A stretch of DNA of 64,000 bases from CAWBOV01 sp963790525 (GCA_963790525.1 CAWBOV010000006.1:1-64000); one strand, 5' to 3'; shown: positions 42,091 to 51,060, numbered from the stretch's first letter. Notes: generated from the letters alone by a model not told the origin. Numbers and translations: made by a program.

Positions 42091-42329
42091 GGTTCGGCCA
42101 GTTCACCGGCTCAAGAGCGGGAGAACAGGCGCCGAAGCAGCGATGTGGGCTGCGGCGTCCTGCAGGTGCACCGCTCGGTCACGGGTACCCGGGCCATGAC
42201 CGCGTCGATGTGTTGACCGCAACCGCGCCACGTCGTCTTACCGCAGTGCGCGCATCGGGCAGCAGAACACATAGCTCATCTCCGTTCGCGCTGGACTGCC
42301 AGTGGCAGCTTGATCTTGGTCGGCGGCGC

Positions 42330-42596
42330 TCAAGCCAACGACATGAACAGCTTCTCCATCTTCTTGCTGTCCAGGCCCTCGGCGCCCTCAGGCTGGGATA
42401 GGCACTGCTTGAGGCCGGAGGCGATGATCGCGAACCCGGCCTTGTCCAGCGCCCGGCTGACCGCGGCGAGTTGGGTGACCACGGCCTCGCAGTCGCGGCC
42501 GTCCTCGAGCATCTTGAGGACCCCGCCGATCTGGCCCTGGGCGCGGCGGAGCCGGTTGATTACGGGTTCCATCTCATCGGTGGGCAGCTGAACCAT
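42330..42596 (-). CDS. CsoR/CstR-family (DUF156) repressor lacking the Cu-binding histidine
   Basis: 88 residues. Family landmarks: INRLRRAQGQIGGVLKMLED, then Cys36 (GRDCEAVVTQ) and Cys65 (GLKQCLSQ). In copper-sensing CsoR, residue 61 is the third ligand, histidine; here it is glycine. The 29-residue cysteine spacing without His is that of the persulfide sensor CstR. With a sulfite oxidase next door, I favour a sulfane-sulfur or sulfite-stress sensor over a copper sensor. ACCCC-type dyads lie between it and the divergent MMPL gene. Confidence 0.85.
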   Translation of the reverse strand: MVQLPTDEMEPVINRLRRAQGQIGGVLKMLEDGRDCEAVVTQLAAVSRALDKAGFAIIASGLKQCLSQPEGAEGLDSKKMEKLFMSLA

Positions 42597-42630
42597 GGTG
42601 ATCCTCCTCGTTGGCGTGCGAACCCGACTA

Positions 42631-42644
42631 TACCCCCAGGGGTA
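42631..42644. promoter_or_regulatory. Palindrome TACCCC-CA-GGGGTA
   Basis: Perfect 14-bp dyad 35 bp before the CsoR/CstR-like start. G/C-tract dyads flanked by TA are typical of operators for this family. Confidence 0.65.
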
Positions 42645-42684
42645 AACCGAAATGCGACCTCGGGTCTGCGGTCGCGAGTTGTAT

Positions 42685-42700
42685 ATACCCCTACCGGTAT
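42685..42700. promoter_or_regulatory. Dyad ATACCC-CTAC-CGGTAT
   Basis: Second CsoR/CstR-type site (one mismatch between arms), 16 bp before the MMPL start at 42716. Confidence 0.6.
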
Positions 42701-42715
42701 GCGTATAGTGTCGTC

Positions 42716-44941
42716 ATGAGCGCCGCGACGACCACCGCTTCCCGCACCACTTCTCCGCCGGAACCAGCTGGTGGTTTGGGGCGATTGGGGCGCTGGTCGG
42801 CGACGCACCTGCGGACCGTGCTCCTGCTATGGCTGCCGGTCATCGCCGTGCTGGGCGCGTTCGCGCCCAGAGTGGAGTCGGCGCTGTCGGGTGCGGGGTG
42901 GCAGGATTCGACCAGTCAGTCGGTGCAGGCGCGGGCAGTGATCGCGCGAGACTTCTCCGGGCTTGGGGCGACCGCGTTGCAGGTCGTGATCCACGACAAC
43001 CACGGACCGATCGCGGCCGATCCGGCCGCGCAACGCATCATCGCCCGGGCCAGCGACCTCCTTGCGGCCGATCCGCGGGTCTCGGTCGTCGTCGCGCTCC
43101 AACCCGGGGTGAGCTTGTCGAAAGACGGCGCTACCGCGGTGATCCAGGCCGGCGCGAAGGCGAACGCCAACGAAATGGTCCGCGCCGCCGACGACCTGAC
43201 CAAGCCTCTAGCGCGGTTGGCGACAGGGTCGGTCACGGTGAATCTGACCGGCGACAGCGCGCTGTGGTCGGACTTCAACCAGGTCAATCACGCAGCCATG
43301 ATCAGATCCGAGCTGCTGTCCTGGCCGGTCACGATGCTCGTCCTCGTCCTCGCGTTCGGCAGCCTGGTCGCCGCGGGACTGCCGTTGATGCTGACCCTGG
43401 TCGCGCTGCTGTCCGCCGCGGGAGCGCTGGTGTTGTCCACCCACATTGCGCCGGTCAGCATCTGGGCGCTGAACTTCGCGCTGATGTTCGCCCTCGCCCT
43501 GGGTATCGACTACGCCCTGTTCCTCGTCGTCCGTTTCCGCTCTGCCTTGGCCGCACGGGCAGATCAACCCGACCGCAGACAGGCCGCGGTCGACGCGATC
43601 GGCGAGACGATGGCGACCGCGGGCAAAGCCATCGCCTTCAGCGGCGTCACTGTGCTGGTGTCGCTGTCGACGGTGCTGCTGGTGCCGTCGCCGGCATTTC
43701 GCAGCATGGCGCTGGGGATCATGCTGTCCGTGGTCGCGGTGCTCGCCGCAACCCTCACCCTGCTGCCTGCGGTCCTGGGTCGCCTCGGTCACCGGGTCGA
43801 CGCCGGCCGGGTGCGACTGCCGCGACGCCTGACCCGCCGTCCCGCGGCGGACGCGCTGCCTTCGACGGCTAACGAGCCGGTCGGACGCACGCGTGGCCTG
43901 GAACTGCTGCTGCACCGCTGGGGTGGTGTGTTGTCACGTCGTCCATGGATCGCGGCCGGGCTGGTTGTGATCGTGCTGGGAGTGCTGGCGTGGCCCGTGC
44001 TCGGCCTGCGCACGGGAATGCCCAGCATCGCGATCATCCCGGCCGACCAGAGCGCCCGCGCCGGCTACGTACAGGTCGTGTCCGCGTTCGGGCCCGGCGC
44101 ACCCGGCGAGCTGCAGGTTCTGACCCCGGTGGCCGACGGAGCGGCAGCCAAGGACGTCCTGGCCGCCGACCGGGGAGTCGCCGCGACGATCCCGGGCAGC
44201 ACCAATGCCGGGTGGTCCCTGTTCCAGGTCGTCCCCACCACCGACGCCTCTGCACCGACCACTGGCGACACCATCGACCGGCTCCGCACCGAACTGCCCA
44301 GCGGGTCGCTGATCGGCGGCGCGGCCGCAGAGAATCACGACCTTGACACCGCCCTCTCCTCTCGCACGCCGCTGGTGTTCGCTCTGCTGATCGGGCTCGG
44401 CTTCGTGCTGCTCCTCGTCGCGCTGGGTAGCCCGCTGATCGCGTTCGCCGGAGTGATCACCAACCTGGCCTCGATCGCGGCCGCATTCGGAGTCGCCAAG
44501 CTGATCTTCCAAGACGGCCACCTGTCCGGGCTGCTGCACTTTCAGCCCCAAGGCTTCGTCGACGCCTGGGCGCCGCTGTTCTTCGGGGCGATGCTGACCG
44601 GCGTCGCGATGGACTACACCCTGTTCCTGCTCTCCGCCGCCCGCGAGCACTACGACGCCACCGGCGACCCGCAGGAGGCGATGCGGACCGCGCTCCGCAC
44701 CTCCGGTCGGGTCGTCGTCGCCGCAGCCGGGGTGATGATCGCGGTGTTCCTGACCTTCGCGCTATCCGGCCCGCTCGCCCCGAAAGAGATGGGCATCATC
44801 CTCGCGGTAGCCGTCTTCCTCGACGCCCTCTGCATCCGGCTGATCGTCCTGCCCGTGGTGCTGCGCCTGACCGGTCACGGCGCCTGGTACGCCCCGGCCT
44901 GGCTCACCCGAGTGCTACCCAACATCCGCTTCTCCCACTAA
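42716..44941 (+). CDS. MMPL-family RND transporter
   Basis: 741 residues from the ATG at 42716. It has two six-helix halves, each with a large extracytoplasmic loop after helix 1. The conserved membrane motifs are LALGIDYALFLVVRFRSALA in the first half and GVAMDYTLFLLSAAREHYDA in the second (GxDY/MDY). MMPL proteins export lipids or hydrophobic compounds using the proton gradient. It is divergent from the CsoR/CstR-like repressor, with its operator at the promoter, so it is likely induced by the same signal. DUF302 follows 24 bp on. Confidence 0.9.
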   Translation: MSAATTTASRTTSPPEPAGGLGRLGRWSATHLRTVLLLWLPVIAVLGAFAPRVESALSGAGWQDSTSQSVQARAVIARDFSGLGATALQVVIHDNHGPIAADPAAQRIIARASDLLAADPRVSVVVALQPGVSLSKDGATAVIQAGAKANANEMVRAADDLTKPLARLATGSVTVNLTGDSALWSDFNQVNHAAMIRSELLSWPVTMLVLVLAFGSLVAAGLPLMLTLVALLSAAGALVLSTHIAPVSIWALNFALMFALALGIDYALFLVVRFRSALAARADQPDRRQAAVDAIGETMATAGKAIAFSGVTVLVSLSTVLLVPSPAFRSMALGIMLSVVAVLAATLTLLPAVLGRLGHRVDAGRVRLPRRLTRRPAADALPSTANEPVGRTRGLELLLHRWGGVLSRRPWIAAGLVVIVLGVLAWPVLGLRTGMPSIAIIPADQSARAGYVQVVSAFGPGAPGELQVLTPVADGAAAKDVLAADRGVAATIPGSTNAGWSLFQVVPTTDASAPTTGDTIDRLRTELPSGSLIGGAAAENHDLDTALSSRTPLVFALLIGLGFVLLLVALGSPLIAFAGVITNLASIAAAFGVAKLIFQDGHLSGLLHFQPQGFVDAWAPLFFGAMLTGVAMDYTLFLLSAAREHYDATGDPQEAMRTALRTSGRVVVAAAGVMIAVFLTFALSGPLAPKEMGIILAVAVFLDALCIRLIVLPVVLRLTGHGAWYAPAWLTRVLPNIRFSH

Positions 44942-44965
44942 CCACCCACCATCGAAGGAGAACCT

Positions 44966-45385
44966 GTGTCTGACTATGGATTCAGCATCACCCTGACAGA
45001 GAAGTTCGCGCCGGTCGTGGCCGGAACTCGCGACGCTCTCGCCGAGCAGGGGTTCGGGATTCTCACCGAGATCGACGTCGCCGCGACTATGAAGGCGAAG
45101 CTCGACGTGGACATGCCGCCCTATCTGATCCTCGGTGCCTGCAACCCGCCCCTGGCCCACCAGGCCATCGGGATCGACGCCTCGATCGGGTTGCTGCTGC
45201 CCTGCAACGTCGTCATCCGCGCACTAGATGAACGACGCACGCTCGTGGAGGTGATGGACCCGAACGTCATGGTCAGCGCGACCGGCAATTCCGCGCTCGC
45301 CCCGGTCGCGGACCAAGCCCGTACCCGTTTGACCGCGGCGCTGGACACACTCTCCGGGCCGGCGCCGGTAGCCCGCTGCGGTTAG
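44966..45385 (+). CDS. DUF302-domain protein
   Basis: 139 residues from a GTG with GAAGGAG upstream. The DUF302 fold covers most of it: ALAEQGFGILTEIDVAATMK, YLILGACNPPLAHQAI, GLLLPCNVVIRAL. These small proteins occur often next to CsoR/CstR regulators, sulfur transferases and metal exporters; the activity is unknown. It is probably co-transcribed with the MMPL gene. Confidence 0.9.
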   Translation: MSDYGFSITLTEKFAPVVAGTRDALAEQGFGILTEIDVAATMKAKLDVDMPPYLILGACNPPLAHQAIGIDASIGLLLPCNVVIRALDERRTLVEVMDPNVMVSATGNSALAPVADQARTRLTAALDTLSGPAPVARCG

Positions 45386-45966
45386 CTGATCGTCAGCTCC
45401 TGGTGCATCCCGTCGGCGTAATGGTTCGGCAGGTTACATAGCAGCTCGTAACGTCCCGGCGTCAGAGTGACGGTCACCCACCCGACGGATCCAGACGTCA
45501 GGCCGTCGCCCGCGCCGCTGCCGCAACTGCGGGACGCCTCACCGACGCTGCCGGTCTCAGAGACCTTGCCGTCCGATCCGGGCACCCGCTGTCCCGCGGC
45601 CGCGTCGGTCGCGAGAGGGAGGATGACCAGCTCATGAGTGCGCCAGCCGAGGTTGGACACGACCAGACTGATCGGGCCGGCCGGCTCGGTGGCGGGCGTG
45701 GCCTGCAGACGCATCTGCGCCCCCATCGGCGCGGTGCCGCTCATCATCTGTGTCATCCCCATGTCGCCCAGTTCGACCCGCACGACCGGGCCCGGCAGTG
45801 AGGCCGGGGCGGAACAGGTGAGAGCGGCTGAGTGGTACTGCGACCCGCCGCCCATCATGCCCGTGCTCATCGAGGAGGTCCCCGAGGCGCAGCCGGCGAG
45901 GGCAACGGCCACCAGCGCAACGCCGAGCAATGCAATCCGCGAGCGCAGCCGTGTGATCACCTTCAC
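45382..45966 (-). CDS. Cupredoxin-like lipoprotein (type 1 copper)
   Basis: About 194 residues from a GTG at 45966; an upstream in-frame start would bury the signal peptide. Lipoprotein signal: RIALLGVALVAVALAGC (lipobox LAGC). The Met/Gly-rich segment (MSTGMMGGGS) might also bind copper. The cupredoxin ligand set is THELVILP for the first His and YELLCNLPNHYADGMH for Cys, His and Met. It is a surface-anchored electron carrier, in line with the cytochrome b and Mo enzymes here. Convergent with DUF302, overlapping by 4 bp. Confidence 0.85.
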   Translation of the reverse strand: MKVITRLRSRIALLGVALVAVALAGCASGTSSMSTGMMGGGSQYHSAALTCSAPASLPGPVVRVELGDMGMTQMMSGTAPMGAQMRLQATPATEPAGPISLVVSNLGWRTHELVILPLATDAAAGQRVPGSDGKVSETGSVGEASRSCGSGAGDGLTSGSVGWVTVTLTPGRYELLCNLPNHYADGMHQELTIS

Positions 45967-46060
45967 TTCATCACCGGGGGAGCGGTCCAGGCAGAGGCGA
46001 ACGTCACCCGGACCGCGGGACCATACGCCGGTGTCGAAGACGGCCATGCGCCTGCAGTGA

Positions 46061-46444
46061 TCAGCTGTCGGGATCGCTGTCGCCGGTGTGGGTGAGCGCG
46101 ATCAACTGCCGAAGGCAGTGATCCCGCAGCGGTGCGGGGAAGTCGTCGGCCAGGCGGTTGAACACGACGCGTCCCTCTTTGCGGGTTAGCACCAGGCCGG
46201 CGGTGCGTAGCAGTCGTAGGGCGTAGGAGACGGAGTCTTCGCTGACGTCCAGGGCCAGCGCGAGGTCGCCGACGCAGAGTTCTTCGACGATGTCTAGGGC
46301 GTAGATCAGTCTCAGCCGGACGGGGTCGGCCATCAGGCTGAGCAGTCCGGTGAGGCGGGCGGCGTCGTCGGCGTTGGGGAGTCGGCTGCGGGCGTGCGCG
46401 ACCCGCTCGGGGTCGATCGGGTGGTCGTGGTCGGTGACGGTCAT
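46061..46444 (-). CDS. ArsR-family metalloregulator
   Basis: 127 residues. ARLTGLLSLMADPVRLRLIY, then EELCVGDLALALDVSEDSVS with a cysteine at the CadC/CmtR-like alpha-3 position (ELC.GDLA), then LRLLRTAGLVLTRKEGRVVF. It binds a thiophilic metal or metalloid by inference. Its start overlaps the stop of the permease gene (ATGA). Two TCCGTA-N6-TACGGA-like dyads upstream of the permease are its likely operators. Confidence 0.87.
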   Translation of the reverse strand: MTVTDHDHPIDPERVAHARSRLPNADDAARLTGLLSLMADPVRLRLIYALDIVEELCVGDLALALDVSEDSVSYALRLLRTAGLVLTRKEGRVVFNRLADDFPAPLRDHCLRQLIALTHTGDSDPDS

Positions 46445-47781
46445 GGCCGGGCTCCGTGACTGGTGGGGTGCTCCGATGCGTGTCCCGTTGGTAAGGCTGC
46501 GGGGTGGTCGGTCGTGAAGCGATCCTTGCAGTGATCAGAGCAGAACCAGTACTGGACCCCTTCGACGGACGCCGTCGCGGGTGCGTGTTCTTTCTCGACC
46601 TGCATCCCGCACATCGGGTCCTTGGCGTAACGGTGGCTGCCGGCGGTGTCGCTGGTGTCGCGGTGGCGGTAGAGCCAGTAGATGGCGGCGAACGCGATCA
46701 GCGCCAGGACGTTGAGGATGCTGGTGTAGTTGAGCTGAAACCCTTCGTGGACGATCATCCTCGACCGCACCGGGTTCGAGATGCGGAGGGCGCGGAACAG
46801 GTATTCCACGGCCAGCCCGGCGGCGCTCATGGTGGCCCAGAAGACCGCGAGGATGCGCAGGGTGATCGCGGTGCCGAAGTATTTGCGGTAGATCGACAGC
46901 AACGGCAAGGTGATCAGGTCAGCGAACACGAACGACACGACCCCGCCGAAGCTGATGCCGCCCTGCCAGAGCGCCGCCGCGAGCGGGACATTGCCGACCG
47001 AGCAGACGAAGCTGATGATCGCCAGGAACGGGCCCAGGACCACGTTCTCCAGCGACGACCAGAACCCATGGCCGGTCAGGAACAGTGACTGCCAGAAGCG
47101 GGTCGGCACGAGCGCGGCGAGGAAGCCGGCGACAACGAACCCGATCGCGAGTTCCTTGCGCAGCATCGTCAGATCGCTGACCGTGTAGCCCGAGGCGTCG
47201 CGCCACCCGGCGCGACTGCGGATCCGCGTCCTCAGCGGCAGTCGCTCGTCCGGCCCCGGCGCAGCAGCATGGTCGTGGTCGTGGTGGGCATGAGCGTCCG
47301 AGGTGCTCGCTCCGGCCTGGTCGGCGTTGAGCCGATCCCTAGCGTCGCTGATCCAGCTCTCCGGAATCACGCGCGGAATCACCAGGCCCAACAGGACGAT
47401 CATGATCGCGCCGCCGACGAACTCGGCCAGCGCGAACTGCCATCCGATGAGCAGCCACAGCACGATCCCGAGCTCCACGACCAGGTTCGTCGAGGCGATC
47501 ATGAACACCATCGCCGCGGTGAAGTCCGCGCCCCGGGCGAGCAGCGTCTTGGCCAGAGCTGATGAGGCGTAGGAGCACGACGAGCTGACCATTCCGAAGA
47601 ACGACGCCTTGCCCAACGTCTTGGGCCGGTGATCACCCAGAGCCTTGCGCATCTCCCCGCGGGAAACGAACGCCTGCACCGCCCCCGACAAAGCAAAGCC
47701 CAGCACCAACGCCCAGAGCGTCTCCCAGAACATGAAGAACGCCTCGTCCAACCCGTGCCAGACACCACCGAAGAAGCTCAT
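46441..47781 (-). CDS. YraQ/DUF318-type permease with C-terminal YHS domain
   Basis: 446 residues from the ATG at 47781. Eight or so helices carry the permease motifs SSSCSYASSALAKTLLARGA and FVCSVGNVPLAAALWQGGIS, as in ArsP/YraQ-type exporters. A His-rich loop (SDAHAHHDHDHAA) lies in the middle. At the C-terminus is a YHS-like metal site, DPMCGMQVEKEHAPATAS and YWFCSDHCKDRF. Together with the ArsR regulator it forms a metal or metalloid export operon. The His-rich loop and YHS domain point to delivery of a soft metal ion. Confidence 0.88.
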   Translation of the reverse strand: MSFFGGVWHGLDEAFFMFWETLWALVLGFALSGAVQAFVSRGEMRKALGDHRPKTLGKASFFGMVSSSCSYASSALAKTLLARGADFTAAMVFMIASTNLVVELGIVLWLLIGWQFALAEFVGGAIMIVLLGLVIPRVIPESWISDARDRLNADQAGASTSDAHAHHDHDHAAAPGPDERLPLRTRIRSRAGWRDASGYTVSDLTMLRKELAIGFVVAGFLAALVPTRFWQSLFLTGHGFWSSLENVVLGPFLAIISFVCSVGNVPLAAALWQGGISFGGVVSFVFADLITLPLLSIYRKYFGTAITLRILAVFWATMSAAGLAVEYLFRALRISNPVRSRMIVHEGFQLNYTSILNVLALIAFAAIYWLYRHRDTSDTAGSHRYAKDPMCGMQVEKEHAPATASVEGVQYWFCSDHCKDRFTTDHPAALPTGHASEHPTSHGARP

Positions 47782-47798
47782 GACCAACCTTCGCTCCT

Positions 47799-47820
47799 CA
47801 TCCGTACGACATTACGGATG
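47799..47820. promoter_or_regulatory. Operator dyad CATCCGTA-CGACAT-TACGGATG
   Basis: Perfect 8-bp arms, 18 bp upstream of the permease start; the likely binding site of the ArsR protein encoded by the operon's second gene. Confidence 0.75.
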
Positions 47821-47860
47821 ACGTCCTTCAGGTCTACGCCGCATCGGCCATGATTGCAAG

Positions 47861-47878
47861 TCCGTACGGTTATGCGGA
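47861..47878. promoter_or_regulatory. Second dyad TCCGTA-CGGTTA-TGCGGA
   Basis: Same half-site TCCGTA with one mismatch in the other arm, 15 bp before the plus-strand small membrane protein gene, implying shared control. Confidence 0.6.
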
Positions 47879-47893
47879 TATAGTCGAGTCGTG

Positions 47894-48333
47894 ATGGCGT
47901 GCAGTCGGACCCTCCGTGGCTGGGCATCGCACGCCGTCACCACCGCGGTCCTCATCGGTGGGCTCTTCGCCATGCGCGGGCTGGCCGGTCCGGCGGCAAC
48001 CACCATGCCCCGAGCGGCTCATGCCCAGAGCGCGTCGGCCCAGCCAAGGATGGGTTTGGTTTTGGCCAATGGCCCCGTCCGAATTTCCGCGGCACTTCTC
48101 ACGAGGACCGTCGCGGCAACGCCGAGCCTGGGTGCGGCACCAATGGGGTGCGGCATGGACCACGCGAACTGTGTCGCGGTCCTTCCCTCGCCGCCGCATC
48201 AATTTCGGTAGGAATAGTCACGCCCACGGCGCCACTCGCGGCCATTGCCGCACCAGTCGGACACTGCGCCTATGGCGAGTCTCGAGCGCCGCCCGACATC
48301 TCCGTGACCAGATTGTGCATCAGCCGGACGTGA
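47894..48333 (+). pseudogene. DUF6153-like small membrane protein, frameshifted
   Basis: From the ATG at 47894 comes a signal/anchor helix (HAVTTAVLIGGLFAMRGL), a Met/Ala-rich middle and CGMDHANCVAVL. At about 48175-48185 the sense passes to another frame (SLAAASISVGIVTPTAPLAA, RAPPDISVTRLCISRT) and ends at the TGA at 48331. Ending, size and order match small actinobacterial membrane proteins of the DUF6153 kind, as far as I recall. It is divergent from the ArsR-controlled permease and has a copy of that operator before it. Confidence 0.55.
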
Positions 48334-48422
48334 GCCGACCGGCGCCGACGACGCGCAGCAGCGCGTTCGCCGGCCCGTGTCCACCTCCGACTTTCGCATG
48401 CCTTGATCAAAGGAGACCACTG

Positions 48423-48608
48423 ATGACACGACCACTGATCGCGATCGCAGCAGCAGCCGCCGGCCTGCTCGTGCTCACTGCGTGTAGCTCTACTAGCCAC
48501 ACGATGTCGACCGGTTCGACGAGCGCCAAACGACCATCGCCGCATCCCTCGGCGACGACGCGGTTCCCACGCTGGACGCTTGGCTCCCGGCTCTCGAGAC
48601 ATGACTAG
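48423..48608 (+). pseudogene. Truncated DUF305-like lipoprotein, signal part only
   Basis: 61 residues: a clear lipoprotein signal (MTRPLIAIAAAAAGLLVLTA followed by CSSTSHTMSTGS), then a short tail that no longer resembles a folded domain. Copper-associated DUF305 lipoproteins begin this way and sit near such operons. The His/Met-rich body is missing, so I call it a remnant; it may still be exported. Confidence 0.45.
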
Positions 48609-48931
48609 GGAACCGGCAGCCGGTGCACATATGCCGCCGGCCAGGAGTTCGCGCCGATCTGAACCGGCGGTCTCGACGTGGAGCTCCAACCTGCGCCGAC
48701 GAGGTCCGTCTGCTCGGCCACGCCGGCGCAGCCGGATGCGGCATAGCGCCTCCGCGCAGGCAGGCAAGACCTCCGTCACGCTGTCGCCCCAGGGCGTCGG
48801 CGACGACGAGCACGCTCCCGAGTGCTGACTCTCGCGGCGAATACTGCCCGGGGGCCAGGAAACATTCCGGCAGGCGACTGGCGCACGATTGAATGGCGAA
48901 CTCGTTTGGTGGGGCAGGAGACGATGAGCAG
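48609..48931. other. Intergenic stretch, no supported gene
   Basis: About 320 bases between the lipoprotein remnant and the GNAT gene. Open frames on both strands are Arg/Ser-rich composition artefacts; nothing else is seen. Confidence 0.4.
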
Positions 48932-49459
48932 GTGAACCCGACCCACTCGAACGGCATCCGTGCAGCCTTGCCGCAGCGCCGCGAATCGATCCTGGAGGTC
49001 GCGCGGCTGTCGGGATTGTTTCCGCCGGAGGGAATCGCCGACATCGAAGCCGCCCTGGACACGTTCTTCGCGGGCACCACTGAGGGCGACCAGTGGCTCG
49101 TGAACAGCCCCGACAGTGACGTGGCAGCGATCGCCTACTACGCGCCAGAACGAATGACTGAGGGCACCTGGAACCTCTACCTGCTCGCAGTCCACCCGCA
49201 GCATCAAGGTCAAGGCCTCGGCGCCGCGCTGGTCCGGCAGGTCGAGCAGAACCTGCGCTCAACCGGTGCCCGCGTGCTGCTGATCGAGACATCCGGGGTG
49301 CCAGACTTCGCTGGCCAGCGAGCCTTTTACGCCGGGCTCGGGTACCACCAGGAGGCCCGCATCCGCGAGTTCTACGCGCCGGGCGACGACAAGATCGTTT
49401 ACTGGAAACTGTTGCAACGCACCGAGCCCATGTCACCGGTCATCATGCCCGTGGCATAG
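48932..49459 (+). CDS. GNAT-family N-acetyltransferase
   Basis: About 175 residues from the GTG at 48932; an in-frame ATG at 48893 is an alternative. Acetyl-CoA motif A: YLLAVHPQHQGQGLGAALVR. Motif B: GQRAFYAGLGYHQEARIREF. It transfers an acetyl group to an amine; the substrate is unknown. It is the last gene before the tRNA-Val copy 2 region. Confidence 0.85.
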   Translation: MNPTHSNGIRAALPQRRESILEVARLSGLFPPEGIADIEAALDTFFAGTTEGDQWLVNSPDSDVAAIAYYAPERMTEGTWNLYLLAVHPQHQGQGLGAALVRQVEQNLRSTGARVLLIETSGVPDFAGQRAFYAGLGYHQEARIREFYAPGDDKIVYWKLLQRTEPMSPVIMPVA

Positions 49460-49644
49460 AGCGAGAGAACGGCGACGTCGAAACCTGCCAGCCGGCGCGA
49501 GTGCGTGGGCAACACCGTCGGCGAGACGTCCCAGCCCCACGGTGTTCCTGGTTGCCTGACGCATTCAGGAGCCACACGTAACCCACGAGCCGCGCCGAGA
49601 TGAGGCCGCGAGTACCGGCCGGCGTTTCGACCAGAAGATTTCCG

Positions 49645-49948
49645 GCACGATGGAAGGCCATGACGCCCGGTGGCAGAGGTCTGGTCTTCGCTCCACCTAT
49701 GACATCGCAAGTAGCCGACCGTCCACGAGGCTGTCGGGGCCGTCTCGAGCGGACCCGTACCGGCCGCGCCGGGATTGGGCTACGTGCAACAGTCGTGCAA
49801 CACCAGGACCGCAACCAACCATCGCAACCACACGACCAACCAGGAAGGAGCCCGTAACCAACGACATCGCGGCCAACCAACGTCACCAACGCGGGGCGGA
49901 AAACGTTGACACGGTCGTGCTAACCAACGCAGCCAACGCAGCCAACGC
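49645..49948. repeat. Upstream flank repeat of tRNA-Val copy 2
   Basis: Matches the regions before copies 1 and 3 (CGATGGAAGGCC, GTGCAACAGTCGTGCAACAC, AAAACGTTGACAC) and carries six CCAACG hexamers. About 300 bp; no gene supported. Confidence 0.8.
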
Positions 49949-50020
49949 GGGCGATTAGCTCAGTGGGAGAGCGCTTCCTTGACACGGAAGAGGCCACTGG
50001 TTCAATCCCAGTATCGCCCA
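49949..50020 (+). tRNA. tRNA-Val (GAC), copy 2
   Basis: Identical over 72 nt to the genes at 31346 and 63074, anticodon GAC. Unlike these it is not followed by the GC hairpin; unrelated DNA starts right after the discriminator base, as at an integration junction. Confidence 0.95.
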
Positions 50021-50098
50021 CTACGGGGGGACATAGGTGACACGAAACGGCACGGGGACTATCGGGTTCTACGTCGCGGAGCTTGGTCGCGGTCGCGG

Positions 50099-50175
50099 TC
50101 AGAGTTCGCCGCCGTGTTCGATGAGCAATCGATCCATGATCGGTTGCATCCCATCCTCAGCGCACGTCCAATGAC
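50099..50175 (-). pseudogene. C-terminal fragment related to the hypothetical gene at 26226
   Basis: On the minus strand, RHWTCAEDGMQPIMDRLLIE followed by a stop at 50099 matches the end of the 26226-26540 protein (EDGSQPIMDRLL). Nothing upstream continues the match, so only the tail remains, directly beside tRNA copy 2. Confidence 0.5.
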
Positions 50176-50421
50176 GCCACTCACTGTTAGGCGTGCTGAC
50201 CCCCCTGTCGTCGTCTCGATCCTGCGTCGCCGGTGACGTGGCTAGGCTCCCGACGATGGTCACCGGGTCATTATCACCGTCGCGTCGCCCCGACCCGAAG
50301 GCCTCCCTCCGCGTGCGTTCGGCAGCGGGCCTGGCGACGCGCCAGACGCCGCGCGGATGTTCGCGGAGTGAGACTCATGCGGATTCGCCCGATTAGCTGG
50401 TGCTGAAGCGCAGGGGTTGCT
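50102..50421. other. Junction region after tRNA-Val copy 2
   Basis: About 320 bases holding only the fragment above. No other gene, RNA or repeat is supported. Confidence 0.4.
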
Positions 50422-51060
50422 TCAGGTGTAGACGCGGCGAAACGTACCGTCCAGGATGCGGCGGCGGGCGGTGCCGAGGAAATGGTGACGGCTCAGCGCG
50501 GCCCGGGCGGCGTTGGAACCCGGCCCGCCGTGGACCCCGCCGCCCGGATTGCGCCGACGCGCTGGCGAGATAGAGGCCGTCGATGGGTGTCTCAGCGCGA
50601 CCGAGCCCGGGCAGCGGCCGGAAGATCAGTTGCTGATGGATGCCGGCAGTGCCCCCGTTGATCGCGCCGCCGTGCAGGTTGGCGTCCACGCTCTGCAAGT
50701 CCAGCGGTGCCTGAACGCTGCGGGCGAGGATCGTGTCCCGAAAGCCGGGGGCGTTGCGTTCGACGACGGATTCGAGGAGATCGGTGTGGCGTCGGACGTC
50801 ATCCGCGCTCAGGGGCAGGCCTTCGGGGAGGTGGGTGTAGGCCCAGGCCGATTCGGTCCCGGCGGGCAAGCGAGAGGAGTCGGCGGTCGTCATCTGTCCC
50901 AGGAGCAGAAGCGGTTGCTGGGGGATTTCGCGCCGCGCCAACGCGGCGGCGTAGCTGGTCAGTCCGTTCATGTCGACCCCGAGATGGACGGTGCCGGCTC
51001 CGTGGGCGTCGGCCGCGGTCCAGGGGCCGCCTGGTAATGCGTGGGCGACGATTCCGATGG
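50422..51060 (-). pseudogene. Phytoene-dehydrogenase-like FAD oxidoreductase, C-terminal part, frameshifted
   Basis: Minus-strand frame: PWTAADAHGAGTVHLGVDMN, LLLGQMTTADSSRLPAGTES, AWAYTHLPEG, INGGTAGIHQQLIFRPLPGL, GLYLASASA. At about 50540 the sense shifts to another frame (GGGVHGGPGSNAARAALSRH, ILDGTFRRVYT) and ends at 50422. GG.VHG..G.NAA..AL is the C-terminal FAD-contacting motif of CrtI-like enzymes. The N-terminal Rossmann half is missing; the fragment is joined to a methyltransferase tail at about 51060. Confidence 0.7.

Noticed and set aside
42330..42596. Calling the DUF156 repressor a copper sensor (CsoR)
   Set aside because: Residue 61 is Gly instead of the copper-ligand His, so I named it CsoR/CstR-like.
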